From Methyloversatilis sp. (GTDB lineage Bacteria; Pseudomonadota; Gammaproteobacteria; Burkholderiales; Rhodocyclaceae), in NCBI RefSeq assembly GCF_030696805.1, contig NZ_JAUYRO010000036.1, forward strand, positions 56,336 to 120,335: a DNA stretch of 64,000 bases. The letters run 5' to 3'. Shown piece after piece: positions 8,767-18,193 of this stretch; the stretch's first letter is position 1; the number at the start of each line of letters is the position of its first letter. The position numbers and the translations under genes are program-made. Below the pieces are notes generated by a model, which saw only the letters and a program-made list of their open reading frames with translations, made no database searches and had not been told where the DNA came from.

Positions 8767-9188
8767 AGTTCTTCTTCGACACGAATGTGCTGCTGTACCG
8801 GATAGATACGGCTGACCCGACCAAGCAGCAGGCAGCCCGCGCGTGCTTCAATCACCACGCCGAAGCCGGCAACGCAGTCATCAGCACGCAAGTCATGCAG
8901 GAATTCCATTACGTGCTTCGGGCACGATTCGCGTCCACCGTTCCGGCGGAGGACGCTTTCCGCATGACCGAGGCGCTGACCGTGCTGGACGTCGTGCAGG
9001 TCACGCCGCAACTGGTATTGATCGCGGCGCGGCGCAGTCAGCATCATCGACTGTCGTTCTGGGACGCGCTCATCGTATCGGCCGCCGCCCATGCCGGATG
9101 CGACACGCTGATCACCGAAGGCCTCAGTCACGGCCAGGTGATAGACGGCATGCGTATCGAGAACCCATTTCTCGGTAACGCCGCGTGA
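8763..9188 (+). CDS. VapC-type PIN-domain ribonuclease toxin
   Basis: 141-residue PIN-domain protein. The acidic metal-binding residues are visible: Asp6 (FFFDTN), Glu47 (VMQEFHY) and Asp101 (SFWDALIV), with a further conserved segment CDTLITEG. Characterised VapC toxins cut tRNA or rRNA and are neutralised by the upstream antitoxin. It starts at GTG inside the antitoxin stop, and its own stop overlaps the GTG of livM (9185-9188), so toxin and permease translation may be coupled. The residues look intact, so it should be active. Confidence 0.88.
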   Translation: MKFFFDTNVLLYRIDTADPTKQQAARACFNHHAEAGNAVISTQVMQEFHYVLRARFASTVPAEDAFRMTEALTVLDVVQVTPQLVLIAARRSQHHRLSFWDALIVSAAAHAGCDTLITEGLSHGQVIDGMRIENPFLGNAA

Positions 9189-10291
9189 CCCTGCCCGGCG
9201 ACCCGAAACTGCGCGCCCGGCTGGGCATCGTGCTGATCGGCATCGCGCTGGCGGTGCTGCCCTTCGTCGTCGGCGCGAATTTCGGCAATTCGTGGGTGCG
9301 CATCATCGACTTCGCGCTGCTCTACGTCATGCTGGCGCTTGGCCTGAACATCGTGGTCGGCTTCGCCGGTCTGCTCGATCTGGGTTACATCGCCTTCTAT
9401 GCGGTCGGCGCCTATTTATATGCGCTGCTGTCGAGCCCGCATCTTGCCATCGCATTTCCAGCCGTTTTCGCCAGCGCGCCAGCCTGGTCGGTGTGGCTGG
9501 TATTGCCGCTGGGCGCGCTGGTCGCCGGCCTGTTCGGTGTGATGCTGGGCACGCCGACGCTCAAGCTGCGCGGCGACTACCTCGCCATCGTGACGCTCGG
9601 CTTCGGCGAAATCATCCGTATCTTCCTGAACAACCTGAACGCGCCGCTGAACCTGACCAACGGACCGCAGGGCATCAACAACATCCAGTCGGCGCAGATC
9701 GCCGGCCAGTCGCTCGGCCGCAGCTTCGAACTGTTCGGGCTGCAGATCCCGTCGGTCACCGCGCACTACTACTTCTTCCTCGCACTGACGCTGCTGGTCA
9801 TCTTCATCTGCGTGCGTCTTCAGGATTCGCGGCTCGGCCGGGCCTGGGTCGCCATCCGCGAAGACGAACTGGCGGCGCGTGCGTGCGGCATCAACACACG
9901 CAACGTGAAGCTGCTGGCTTTCGGGCTCGGCGCGACGTTCGGCGGCGTGGCAGGGGGCCTGTTTGCCGGCTTCCAGGGTTTCGTCAGTCCGGAATCGTTC
10001 GGCCTGCTCGAATCCATCATGGTGCTGTGCATGGTGGTGCTGGGTGGCATGGGGAACATCGCCGGCGTCATCCTGGGCGCGCTGCTGCTGGCGCTGCTGC
10101 CTGAAGTGCTGCGCTGGGGCGCCGCACCGGTGCAGCAGTGGCTGTTCGGCAAGGTGCTGGTCGATCCGGAATCGCTGCGCCTGCTGTTGTTCGGCGTGGC
10201 GCTGGTGCTCGTGATGCGGTGGCGACCCGCCGGCCTGTGGCCGTCGGCGCTGCGCAAACGCGAACTGGCCGCGCACGCGGAGGCGACATGA
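9185..10291 (+). CDS. livM: Branched-chain amino-acid ABC transporter permease LivM
   Basis: 368-residue inner-membrane permease partner of LivH, with GLNIVVGFAGLLDLGYIAFYAVGAY and GDYLAIVTLGFGEIIRI signatures. The start is GTG 9185, overlapping the stop of the PIN toxin. The original start was probably the ATG at 8426 immediately after livH, now separated by the inserted pair; the N-terminus may therefore have changed by a few residues. It ends in an ATGA overlap with livG. Confidence 0.93.
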   Translation: MTLPGDPKLRARLGIVLIGIALAVLPFVVGANFGNSWVRIIDFALLYVMLALGLNIVVGFAGLLDLGYIAFYAVGAYLYALLSSPHLAIAFPAVFASAPAWSVWLVLPLGALVAGLFGVMLGTPTLKLRGDYLAIVTLGFGEIIRIFLNNLNAPLNLTNGPQGINNIQSAQIAGQSLGRSFELFGLQIPSVTAHYYFFLALTLLVIFICVRLQDSRLGRAWVAIREDELAARACGINTRNVKLLAFGLGATFGGVAGGLFAGFQGFVSPESFGLLESIMVLCMVVLGGMGNIAGVILGALLLALLPEVLRWGAAPVQQWLFGKVLVDPESLRLLLFGVALVLVMRWRPAGLWPSALRKRELAAHAEAT

Positions 10292-11108
10292 GCGACCCCG
10301 CAAGCCGCCCCGAGGACAAAGCTGCGCAGGACGCCGTGCTGCTGTCGGCCAGCGGCGTGTCGAAGCGCTTCGGCGGCGTGCAGGCGCTGCTCGACGTGTC
10401 GCTGACGATACGGCGCGGCGAGGTGTATGGCCTGATCGGACCGAATGGCGCCGGCAAGACCAGCTTCTTCAACGTGCTGACCGGCCTGTACAGCCCGGAC
10501 GAAGGCCGCGTCACCTTCGACGGCCATGACCTGCCGCCGGGCGTACCGCACCGCATCGCCGGCGCCGGCATTGCGCGCACCTTCCAGAACATCCGGCTGT
10601 TCGGCGCCATGAGCGCGCTCGAGAACGTCATGGTTGGCCGGCATATCCGGCTGCGCACCGGCGTCATCGGCGCCATCCTGCGCACGCCTGCCGCGCGCGC
10701 CGAAGAAGCGGCCACCGAGGCGCGCGCGCATGAATTGCTGCGCTACGTCGGCATCGACCATCTGGCCAACCAGCAGTCGACCCACTTGAGCTACGGCGAC
10801 CAGCGCCGGCTCGAAATCGCCCGTGCGCTGGCGTCCGAACCGAAGCTGCTGGCGCTCGATGAACCGGCGGCCGGCATGAACGCCACCGAAACGGCCGGCC
10901 TGCGCACGTTGATCGAAAAGCTTCGCGACGACGGGCTCACCGTGCTGCTGATCGAACACGACGTGAAACTTGTGATGGGCCTGTGCGACCGCGTGGCCGT
11001 GCTCGACTACGGCGAGAAGATCGCCGAAGACGTGCCCGACGTGGTGCGCCGCCACCCGCGCGTCATCACCGCGTATCTGGGCCGGCAGGCCGACCCGGAG
11101 GCCGCCTG

Positions 11109-11109
<1 letters not shown>
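10288..11109 (+). CDS. livG: Branched-chain amino-acid ABC transporter ATPase LivG
   Basis: 273-residue ABC ATPase. Walker A GPNGAGKT, the LivG-type switch segment ARTFQNIRLFGAMSALENVMVG, the signature-like LSYGDQRRLEIARAL and Walker B LLALDEPAAGMN are all present. The start at 10288 is the ATG of an ATGA overlap with livM; a longer upstream extension in the same frame is livM sequence read out of phase. Energises the LivHM permease. Confidence 0.94.
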
Positions 11110-11810
<701 letters not shown>

Positions 11811-11963
11811 AGGGCGGCGACCGGCGCGCGCGTGACGGCTGGTGCCGCCGATCGCAAGACTTCTCCCCCGCCTGCGGTGACATTCGCCCGACCGTGCGCG
11901 CCGCCGGCTGACCGGCGCGGTCGCCGACTATTCTTGCGCGCTCGATCCCTGCGGAGCACACCC

Positions 11964-12341
11964 ATGAAAACGACCTTTGCGATGACGCTGTGCGCCGTGT
12001 CCTTCGCCTGCAGCGCCGGCGATGACCCGCGGCAGTCACTCGCCAATCAGCTGGCGGCGTGCTCCGCCGCATTTGCCGATGCGGCCGCGGCCGGTGAAGC
12101 GTCGCGTGCGTCGCGGCTGGGCTACGCGGGCAAGAATCAGCTGCAGCTGGCCATGCGACTGGCCGACCGTTCAGTCACGTCGGCCACGCTGAGCACGGAG
12201 CGCAAGGCGCTGGCCGAAAGACGTGCCGACCCGGCGGGCGCCGCCGCACTGGACGCCAGCTTCGAGCGACGCAGCGACGAATGCAATCGGCTTATCGAAC
12301 ACAACATGGCCGTCATCGACAGCCTGCGCGACGGTCGCTGA
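11964..12341 (+). CDS. Small exported protein of unknown function
   Basis: 125-residue protein not recognised. Residues 1-17 resemble a signal peptide (KTTFAMTLCAVSFACSA), possibly a lipoprotein-like one with Cys16. The mature part is Ala/Arg-rich and predicted helical, with two cysteines (QLAACSAAF and DECNRL) that could form a disulfide. It follows livF by about 150 bases and is convergent with a PEP-CTERM gene. Codon usage is like its neighbours. Confidence 0.65.
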   Translation: MKTTFAMTLCAVSFACSAGDDPRQSLANQLAACSAAFADAAAAGEASRASRLGYAGKNQLQLAMRLADRSVTSATLSTERKALAERRADPAGAAALDASFERRSDECNRLIEHNMAVIDSLRDGR

Positions 12342-12374
12342 CCGACGCGCCCGGCCGGTTTGCTGCGACGACGT

Positions 12375-13199
12375 TCAGGCCCTGTTGCGGCGGCGACGCG
12401 CCACCAGCAGCAGGCCCAGACCGGCGCCCATCATGAGCACCGATGACGGCTCCGGCACCGCGCTGATCTGCAGGAAGGGGCGCATCGACGCATCGGCCGA
12501 CGCCGACGAGGCATACAGCGCACCGACATAGCGGCTGTTGCCATCGACGTCGAATTCCACCACGTCGCGCTGCGCCAGCAGCACACCATAGTTCGACGAC
12601 GGATTGTCGAGCCAGCTGCGCACCAGCGCCGTGGCATCGAAACTGACCCAGCTATTCACGCTGTTCTGCACCGTGCTCGAACTGGCCGTCATGGCGGTCA
12701 TCGGTGCGGTTTCCCAGGTCACGCTGCTTTCGTTCCATGCTTCGAGGACCCGGAACATTTCGGTGGTGGCCGGATGTTCGGCACTCGGGCTTTCGAACGG
12801 CGACAGCGACGGCACGCCATACAGGTTGATCGTCGCGCTGGCGACGCCGGCCGACGTCAGGTTCAGCAGCCCGAGGTCGAAGCGGATCAGGGTTTTGGTG
12901 TCGTGCGCCCGCTCGACGCCGCCGTCGCCGAAACGCGGGTCGGTGTCCGCCGTGCCGAGGAAGTTGCCGAACGGCACGGCTGCCGGCGGGTTCAGCGCCG
13001 ACAGCGTGGTCGTGTCGAGATTGGTGCGGCGCGGGGCCGGAATGCCGAATACGCCGTCAATGCCGAATTCGTAGATGAACACGTCTTCGCTCGACGCTTC
13101 GTCCGGCTGCAGCGTGACATTGACGGCGGCGTTCGCGGCGTGTCCGAACGACAGGGCGGCTGCCAGGACAGCCGGTGCAAACAGGGTTGAAGCTTTCAT
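12375..13199 (-). CDS. DNRLRE-domain PEP-CTERM protein
   Basis: 274-residue exported protein. Signal peptide at residues 1-24 (ending ANA), then a DNRLRE/CBM96-like beta domain (DTKTLIRFDL, ATINLYG, EAWNESSVTWETAP, VSFDATALVRSWL, SNYGVLLAQR), and a C-terminal PEP-CTERM tail VPEPSSVLMMGAGLGLLLVARRRRNR, for exosortase processing. The start at 13199 is chosen for its signal peptide and the GGAGGT site just upstream. Probably an extracellular or surface adhesin-like protein; no exosortase gene lies in this window. Confidence 0.85.
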   Translation of the reverse strand: MKASTLFAPAVLAAALSFGHAANAAVNVTLQPDEASSEDVFIYEFGIDGVFGIPAPRRTNLDTTTLSALNPPAAVPFGNFLGTADTDPRFGDGGVERAHDTKTLIRFDLGLLNLTSAGVASATINLYGVPSLSPFESPSAEHPATTEMFRVLEAWNESSVTWETAPMTAMTASSSTVQNSVNSWVSFDATALVRSWLDNPSSNYGVLLAQRDVVEFDVDGNSRYVGALYASSASADASMRPFLQISAVPEPSSVLMMGAGLGLLLVARRRRNRA

Positions 13200-13402
13200 C
13201 TGAACCTCCGGAGTGTTGTGGGGTGACTGCGTCATGCGGGAACCCGGACCCGTGTCGACGACACGGCCAGGTTCGCGACGTCTACGCAGCCACGGCACCA
13301 TCAGATGCAATGTCACCCGCGAACTTCGTCGGACCGGCATCGTGGATGCCATTCGCATTAACGGGTTAAGCTTTGCACCCCGCTGCCCGAGGAACCGGTC
13401 GC

Positions 13403-14254
13403 ATGATTCGATTGCCCGCATGGCTGCGCCTTGTGTTGTGCGCAGTGCTGTCGATGCCGGCCGCGCTGGCTGCGCTGGCTGCGCCGCCGGCGCTGATGCA
13501 CGCGCAGCGCCATCACGACGGCATCGACCCGGCCGCCTACTGGGTCAGCGAAAAGCTCGACGGGGTGCGCGCGGTGTGGGACGGTCGGGTGCTGCGCTTT
13601 CGCAGCGGCCGGCCGATCGCTGCGCCGGTCTGGTTCACCGGGCCCCTGCCCGAACTGCCGCTCGATGGCGAACTGTGGATCGCCCGCGGCCGCTTCGATG
13701 TACTGTCAGGCATTGTTCGACGCGATGTACCGGCCGATGCCGACTGGCAGCCAGTGCGCTACCTGCTGTTCGACCAGCCGGGCGCGCCGGGCGACTTCAG
13801 CCAGCGCTTCGCGCGCCTGACGCGCATCGTCGCCGACGCGGGCCTGCCCTGGCTGCAGGTCGTGCCGCAACGGCGCGTGACCGACCGCGCCGAACTGGCA
13901 GCACTTTTCGATGAGGTGGTCGCCGGTGGTGGCGAAGGACTGATGCTGCACCGGGCCGACGCGCTGTGGAGCGCCGGGCGCAGCGACGCGCTGCTCAAAC
14001 TCACGCCGTTTCTCGACGCCGAAGCCACTGTGACCGGTCACGTGCCGGGTAAAGGCCGCCATCGCGGTCGGCTCGGAGCGCTCGAGGTGATGGACGCCGA
14101 AGGCCGGCGCTTTCGCATCGGCAGTGGCTTCAGCGACGCGGCACGCGCCGCTCCGCCGGCCATCGGCGCACGGGTGACCTATCGCTATCGCGAACTCACC
14201 GCCCGCGGCATGCCGCGTTTCCCGGTGTTTCTTCGGGTGCGTGACCTGCCGTAG
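13403..14254 (+). CDS. Secreted ATP-dependent DNA ligase, LigE type
   Basis: 283-residue minimal ATP-dependent DNA ligase. The adenylation motif I, SEKLDGVRA, has the nucleophilic lysine at residue 51; later motifs include DGELW, GGEGLMLHR and LLKLTPF, followed by a small OB-fold. Residues 1-27 form a Sec signal peptide, as in LigE enzymes of Neisseria and other proteobacteria, thought to act on DNA in the periplasm, perhaps during uptake. The ATG at 13403 follows GAGGAA and begins the signal. Single gene between a divergent PEP-CTERM gene and a repeat block. Confidence 0.9.
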   Translation: MIRLPAWLRLVLCAVLSMPAALAALAAPPALMHAQRHHDGIDPAAYWVSEKLDGVRAVWDGRVLRFRSGRPIAAPVWFTGPLPELPLDGELWIARGRFDVLSGIVRRDVPADADWQPVRYLLFDQPGAPGDFSQRFARLTRIVADAGLPWLQVVPQRRVTDRAELAALFDEVVAGGGEGLMLHRADALWSAGRSDALLKLTPFLDAEATVTGHVPGKGRHRGRLGALEVMDAEGRRFRIGSGFSDAARAAPPAIGARVTYRYRELTARGMPRFPVFLRVRDLP

Positions 14255-14260
14255 CGTTTC

Positions 14261-14450
14261 CTGTGGGAGCCTCCCCTGCGGGAGCGGCGATCCACGGTTG
14301 GCCCTGCAGGGCCAACCGGCTCTGCGGGCGGCGAGCAGTACTCGCCGAAACCTCTGCTCCGCCCCTGTAGGAGCGGCGGCCTCGCCGCGATACGCACTTC
14401 GCACCGCGATGGTCATGGCGCTGATCGCGTCGGGGCCGTCGCTCCCACAG
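14261..14450. repeat. REP-like repeat block bounded by CTGTGGGAGC inverted ends
   Basis: A 190-base non-coding block between ligE and the peroxidase gene. Its ends are a perfect 10-base inverted repeat (CTGTGGGAGC at 14261-14270, GCTCCCACAG at 14441-14450). Inside are another copy of the motif (CTGTAGGAGCGGC from 14365, with its own CGCCGCGAT) and a perfect 24-base palindrome centred on CTGCAG at 14295-14318. The GTAGGAGCGG core recurs at 27465-27556. Nothing protein-coding was seen from 14255 to 14532. Confidence 0.7.
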
Positions 14451-14532
14451 TCGCTGCGTTTGAGGGCTTGCTATGGTCTCTGGTGGCGCCGCCTACAGGC
14501 TCCCCCGCTCCCCGGGGGGCCTGTCTCCGGGC

Positions 14533-15531
14533 TCAGTTCTTCGCGAACGGCGTCGGGCGGGGCGTGCTGTCGGCTGACGGCGGCAGGATGGGCAGCGTGA
14601 AGCTGGGCTGGTCACCGGTCAGTGTCTTCAGAAAGGCGACGATGCGCGCGTTCTCGTCCGGCGAGAACTTCCGGCCCAGTTGCAGCCGGCCCATGATGGT
14701 GACCGATTCGGCCAGCGTATTGGCTGCACCGTCGTGGAAGTAGGGGTAGGTCAATTCCACGTTGCGCAGCGTAGGCACCTTGAAGTTGAAACGGTCGATA
14801 TCCTTGCCGGTCACCGCCGAACGCCCCTCGGCCGAACTCGTGGACTTGTACGGCTCGACCAGCCCCATCTTCTGGAATGTCGCGCCGCCGACCGCCTCGC
14901 CGTTGTGGCAGGCGATGCAGCCGCTGTCCTTGAACAGCTCGTAGCCGGCCAGCTCCTGCGCGGTGAGTGCGTCGTCCCGGCCGAGCAGCCACTGATCGAA
15001 ACGCGAGTTCGGCGTGACCAGCGTCTTTTCGAATTCGGCGATCGCCAGCGTCACCTGATCGATGTCGATCTTCTCCGTGCCGAACACCTGGCGGAATTCG
15101 CGCACATAGCCCGGAATGGTGCCCAGCACGCTGATGGCCAGCGTGTGCGAAAACGCCATTTCACCCGGGTTGGCGATCGGGCCGCCCGCCTGTTCCTTCA
15201 GGTCCGCGGCACGGCCGTCCCAGAACTGCGCGACATTCAGGCTCGAATTGAGCACCGTCGGTGCATTGATCGGCCCTTGCTGCCACCTGTCGCCGATTGA
15301 GGTCGGAATGTTGTCGGTGCCGCCCATCGACAGGTTGTGACAGGAATTGCACGAGATGAAACCGGACTTGGACAGTCGCGGATCGAAGTAGAGCTTCTTG
15401 CCCAGTTCGACCATGCCCAGATTGATGTTCTGCGGCGGACGGATGGGCTTGATGGGCTCCTCCCTGAAGGCCTGACTGACCGCCACGCCCGACACCGCGG
15501 CGATCGCCGCGGCCAGAAGAATGCGTTTCAT
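14533..15531 (-). CDS. Periplasmic di-heme cytochrome c peroxidase (CcpA/MauG family)
   Basis: 332-residue secreted protein with a signal peptide (about 1-21) and two c-type heme sites, CNSCH (61-65) and CIACH (205-209). The sequence around NAPTVLNSSLNVAQFWDGRAADL and KVPTLRNVELTYPYFHDG is characteristic of bacterial di-heme peroxidases that reduce H2O2 with electrons from a small cytochrome. The start at 15531 gives the signal peptide; an upstream start would add 14 residues. MauG-like oxidases share this layout, so the precise reaction is not certain. Confidence 0.9.
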   Translation of the reverse strand: MKRILLAAAIAAVSGVAVSQAFREEPIKPIRPPQNINLGMVELGKKLYFDPRLSKSGFISCNSCHNLSMGGTDNIPTSIGDRWQQGPINAPTVLNSSLNVAQFWDGRAADLKEQAGGPIANPGEMAFSHTLAISVLGTIPGYVREFRQVFGTEKIDIDQVTLAIAEFEKTLVTPNSRFDQWLLGRDDALTAQELAGYELFKDSGCIACHNGEAVGGATFQKMGLVEPYKSTSSAEGRSAVTGKDIDRFNFKVPTLRNVELTYPYFHDGAANTLAESVTIMGRLQLGRKFSPDENARIVAFLKTLTGDQPSFTLPILPPSADSTPRPTPFAKN

Positions 15532-15625
15532 GCTGGATACTCCCGTGTAAATGACTGACCACAGTGTGGTCAATCTGGACTCAGTCCAGAATGATCAAAG
15601 TCAACGATGCTTTCGGTCGGCGCAG

Positions 15626-16543
15626 TCACGCCGATGTGGCGAGAAAGGCCACGAGCGCGGCGCGCGCCTGAGGCAGTGCGGTGCCCAGGTCATGCTCCGC
15701 ATCAAGCGAAATCAGCGCCGTGCCGGGCCGCGCGGCCACCAGCCGGTGCGCTTCGCTGATCGGAACGGTGCTGTCGTGAACGCCGTGCGCCAGCAGCACC
15801 GGGCAGCGGACTTTCGGCAGCGTGGCCAGTGGCGCAATGTCGTCGAAGCGGGCACCGATCACGCGCTGCACATGGCCCGTGATCAGCGCGCCGAACGGAC
15901 GCCACGGGATACCCATCGCCGCGAGATAGCGCCGCATCATGCCCTGCGGGTGCGCGAAGGCCGACAGGCTGATCACCGCCTGCGCACGCGGGCGGCGGCT
16001 CGCTTCCAGCAGCACGGCGGCGGCGCCGACCGAATGGCCGATCAGCGACAGGCGCGCCGGATCGACGTCGCTCCGCGCGCCGAGCCAGTCCAGCCCGCTG
16101 GCCACGTCATCGGCGAAGCGTGGCAGCGACATGAAGTCGATGTCATCGCTGGCGCCGTGGCCGCGCGCATCGAGCAGCAGCACGGCGTGACCGGCTTCGT
16201 GCAGCGGGCGCGCGAGCGGCAGCATCATCGACGCGTTGGCGCCCCAGCCGTGCATCACCAGTGCGGCAGATGCGCGTCCGTCGGTGCCGGCCGGCACGAA
16301 CCAGCCGTGCAGGCGCCGACCGTCGCGGGCCGTCAGCCATACCGTGGCAGCCTGCAGGTCATGGTCCGCCGGCGTGGTCGCATGCGGCTCGCGGGCGGCC
16401 GCGAAACGTCGCAGCAGCCAGCGTCTGAACGGCGATGCGTGCCTGTCGCCGTGCGCCCCGGCGGGCGACGCCGTCGGCGGTTCCGGTGCGATTCCATGCC
16501 GGCAGGTGGCGCTGATCAAGGCGAAGACAAGGTTTCGAGTCAT
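15626..16543 (-). CDS. Alpha/beta hydrolase (serine esterase/peptidase-like)
   Basis: 305-residue alpha/beta hydrolase. HGWGAN forms the oxyanion-hole region, GHSVGAAA the nucleophile elbow with the catalytic serine, and DSTVP and AEHDLG supply the likely Asp and His. Related to the bacterial dienelactone-hydrolase/BAAT-like group; substrate unknown. The N-terminus may contain a weak membrane or signal segment (NLVFALISATC). The ATG at 16543 is chosen because upstream sequence in this frame is low-complexity and lacks a hydrolase match. Confidence 0.82.
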   Translation of the reverse strand: MTRNLVFALISATCRHGIAPEPPTASPAGAHGDRHASPFRRWLLRRFAAAREPHATTPADHDLQAATVWLTARDGRRLHGWFVPAGTDGRASAALVMHGWGANASMMLPLARPLHEAGHAVLLLDARGHGASDDIDFMSLPRFADDVASGLDWLGARSDVDPARLSLIGHSVGAAAVLLEASRRPRAQAVISLSAFAHPQGMMRRYLAAMGIPWRPFGALITGHVQRVIGARFDDIAPLATLPKVRCPVLLAHGVHDSTVPISEAHRLVAARPGTALISLDAEHDLGTALPQARAALVAFLATSA

Positions 16544-16936
16544 GGGCTGGACAAGGTGATCGAAAGACCATCGGCGGATCGCGCGTCCTGTTCGGTCCGC
16601 TGAATCCATGCCGGCGCAGTTGCCGGTGCCGGTCCTTGTTCCCCTATCAAGATGCGTGCCGTGCGCGACTTTTCGTCCTTCTGCCGCAAAAAACGCGTCC
16701 ATTCATCGGCTTGGGTCGCGCCCGGCGACCGCCTTTGTCCTGCGGCGCTGCCAGCGCTGCGCCGTCGACTGCCCGAGATGGCAGCGAGACTGCCAACGGC
16801 AGTGCGTCCGCACTATCGGGTTGGCGCGACCAGCGCTCATGCGACTGATTGGAATGGCTATTTTCGCGGCGGACGCGGCTGGCACGGCACTTGATAGGAC
16901 AGTGCACGACATCCTTCAAGCACTGCCGAGCCTACC
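16544..16936. other. Intergenic region without recognisable gene
   Basis: About 390 bases between divergent genes. Several frames are open but have poor composition, overlap one another and match nothing known; no tRNA-like cloverleaf or terminator hairpin was seen. It should hold the promoters of the two flanking genes. Confidence 0.5.
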
Positions 16937-17617
16937 GTGTATTTTCATCCGATCGAAGAACCCGACGCCGGCCACATCGGTTATCTGCTGGCCGATGCCG
17001 CCTCGCTGGCTGCGGTCATCATCGATCCGCCGCCGCGCAGCACCGAACTGCTGCTGGCGCTGCTGGCCGAGCGCCGATTCCGCTTGAGCCACGTGCTGCG
17101 CACCCATGTCCATACGAGCCAGCCGCTGAATTGCAGTGCGCTGAGCGAGCTGACCGGTGCCACGCTGGTGATCGCCGATGGCGTCGGCATCAATGCCGCC
17201 TGCCCGGCAAAGGTCGAGCGCGCGGTGCATGGCAGCACGCTGGTGTTCGGGCAGGAGGTGTTGCGCGTGCTGGCCACGCCCGGCCATACCGCGCACTGCG
17301 TGAGTTATCTGTGGCGCGACCGCCTGTTCTGCGGCGATGCCTTCGATCTGGGCAGTTGCGCCGATGGCGATGACGACGCCGATGCCGGCCTGCTGTACGA
17401 CAGCCTGACAAGTCGCCTCTTTATGCTGCCGGAACAGACCCTCGTCTTTCCGGCCCATCCGCTGCACGGGCGCCGCGTAGCCACGCTGGGCGAACTGCGC
17501 CTGCGCAGCGCGCCGCTGCTCGCCGGCAGCCGCGACACCTTCATCACCGACATGACATCCAGACGCGCCGCACATCTGCGGCACGCGCGTCCTTCGCCGA
17601 CAGCGAAGCGGCGCTGA
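16937..17617 (+). CDS. ETHE1-like metallo-beta-lactamase-fold protein with altered HxHxDH motif
   Basis: 226-residue MBL-fold protein with ETHE1/persulfide-dioxygenase-like landmarks: THVHTSQP in place of the usual THxHADH, PGHTAHCVSYL, LFCGDAFDLGSC and VFPAHPLHGRRVATLGE. The iron ligands of ETHE1-type enzymes (first His of the motif, His of PGH, Asp of GDA) correspond to His57, the PGH histidine and the GDA aspartate and are kept. The second-site Asp-His is replaced by Ser61-Gln62. The start is GTG 16937. Followed by a DsrE-like gene, which fits a sulfur-handling role; catalysis is uncertain. Confidence 0.75.
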   Translation: MYFHPIEEPDAGHIGYLLADAASLAAVIIDPPPRSTELLLALLAERRFRLSHVLRTHVHTSQPLNCSALSELTGATLVIADGVGINAACPAKVERAVHGSTLVFGQEVLRVLATPGHTAHCVSYLWRDRLFCGDAFDLGSCADGDDDADAGLLYDSLTSRLFMLPEQTLVFPAHPLHGRRVATLGELRLRSAPLLAGSRDTFITDMTSRRAAHLRHARPSPTAKRR

Positions 17618-17653
17618 AACGCACGCCTTCCACTCACCACCGGAGACTTACCC

Positions 17654-18070
17654 ATGAAGAAAGCACTCGTCACCCTCGCACTCGCCACCCTGTCGTCGGT
17701 CGCACTGGCCGACAAGCAGGCGGTCACCGTCATCCTCAGTTCCGAAAGCGGCATGACCCAGGGCATGGCCATGGTGCTGGCCAACCAGATGCAGGAACAG
17801 GGCGGCCAGGTCGACATCCTGCTGTGCGACAAGGCAGGCGACCTCGCGCTGAAGGGCGCCGGCGGCACGCCGCTCAAGCCCAAGGACGTCACGCCCGCGC
17901 AACTGCTGGATGCCGCCATGAAGAAGGGCGCCACCGCCTCCGTGTGCGCGATCTACCTGCCGAACACCGGCCACAAGCCGGACATGCTGAAGGACGGCAT
18001 CACGCCGGCCAAGCCGGATGCCATGGGTCGTGCGCTGATGGAGCCGAACCGCAAGGTCGTGGCGTTCTGA
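17654..18070 (+). CDS. Periplasmic DsrE-family-like protein
   Basis: 138-residue protein with a signal peptide at residues 1-19 (ending ALA). The mature part, beginning with QAVTVILSSESGMTQGMAMVLANQMQEQG, resembles DsrE/DsrF-like sulfur-carrier folds, with cysteines in LLCDKAG and SVCAIYLPN and a conserved KPKDVTPAQLL segment. It follows the ETHE1-like gene by 36 bases with its own GGAGA site, so both are probably co-transcribed. Role inferred as periplasmic sulfur transfer; fold assignment is by eye. Confidence 0.7.
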   Translation: MKKALVTLALATLSSVALADKQAVTVILSSESGMTQGMAMVLANQMQEQGGQVDILLCDKAGDLALKGAGGTPLKPKDVTPAQLLDAAMKKGATASVCAIYLPNTGHKPDMLKDGITPAKPDAMGRALMEPNRKVVAF

Positions 18071-18193
18071 TTCTCGCGGCGGGCGGTCTGCGACAGGCGG
18101 GCCGCCTGCGCCCGCTCACCGACCGCTTCGCGCACTCGCCGCCATCCACGCGGTCTTCCACCTGTGGCATGCTTTCCGCAAGCGAGGTGTGAA

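Noticed and set aside
9185..9230. livM as a truncated pseudogene after insertion of the toxin-antitoxin pair
   Set aside because: The remaining 368-residue frame has the full length and all family segments, so only a few N-terminal residues can be affected.
14255..14532. CRISPR array
   Set aside because: The repeats are inverted and irregular with no evenly spaced direct repeats; better described as a REP-like block.
16544..16936. Short plus-strand frames upstream of the ETHE1-like gene
   Set aside because: They overlap each other in different frames, lack conserved sequence and run into the real gene out of phase.
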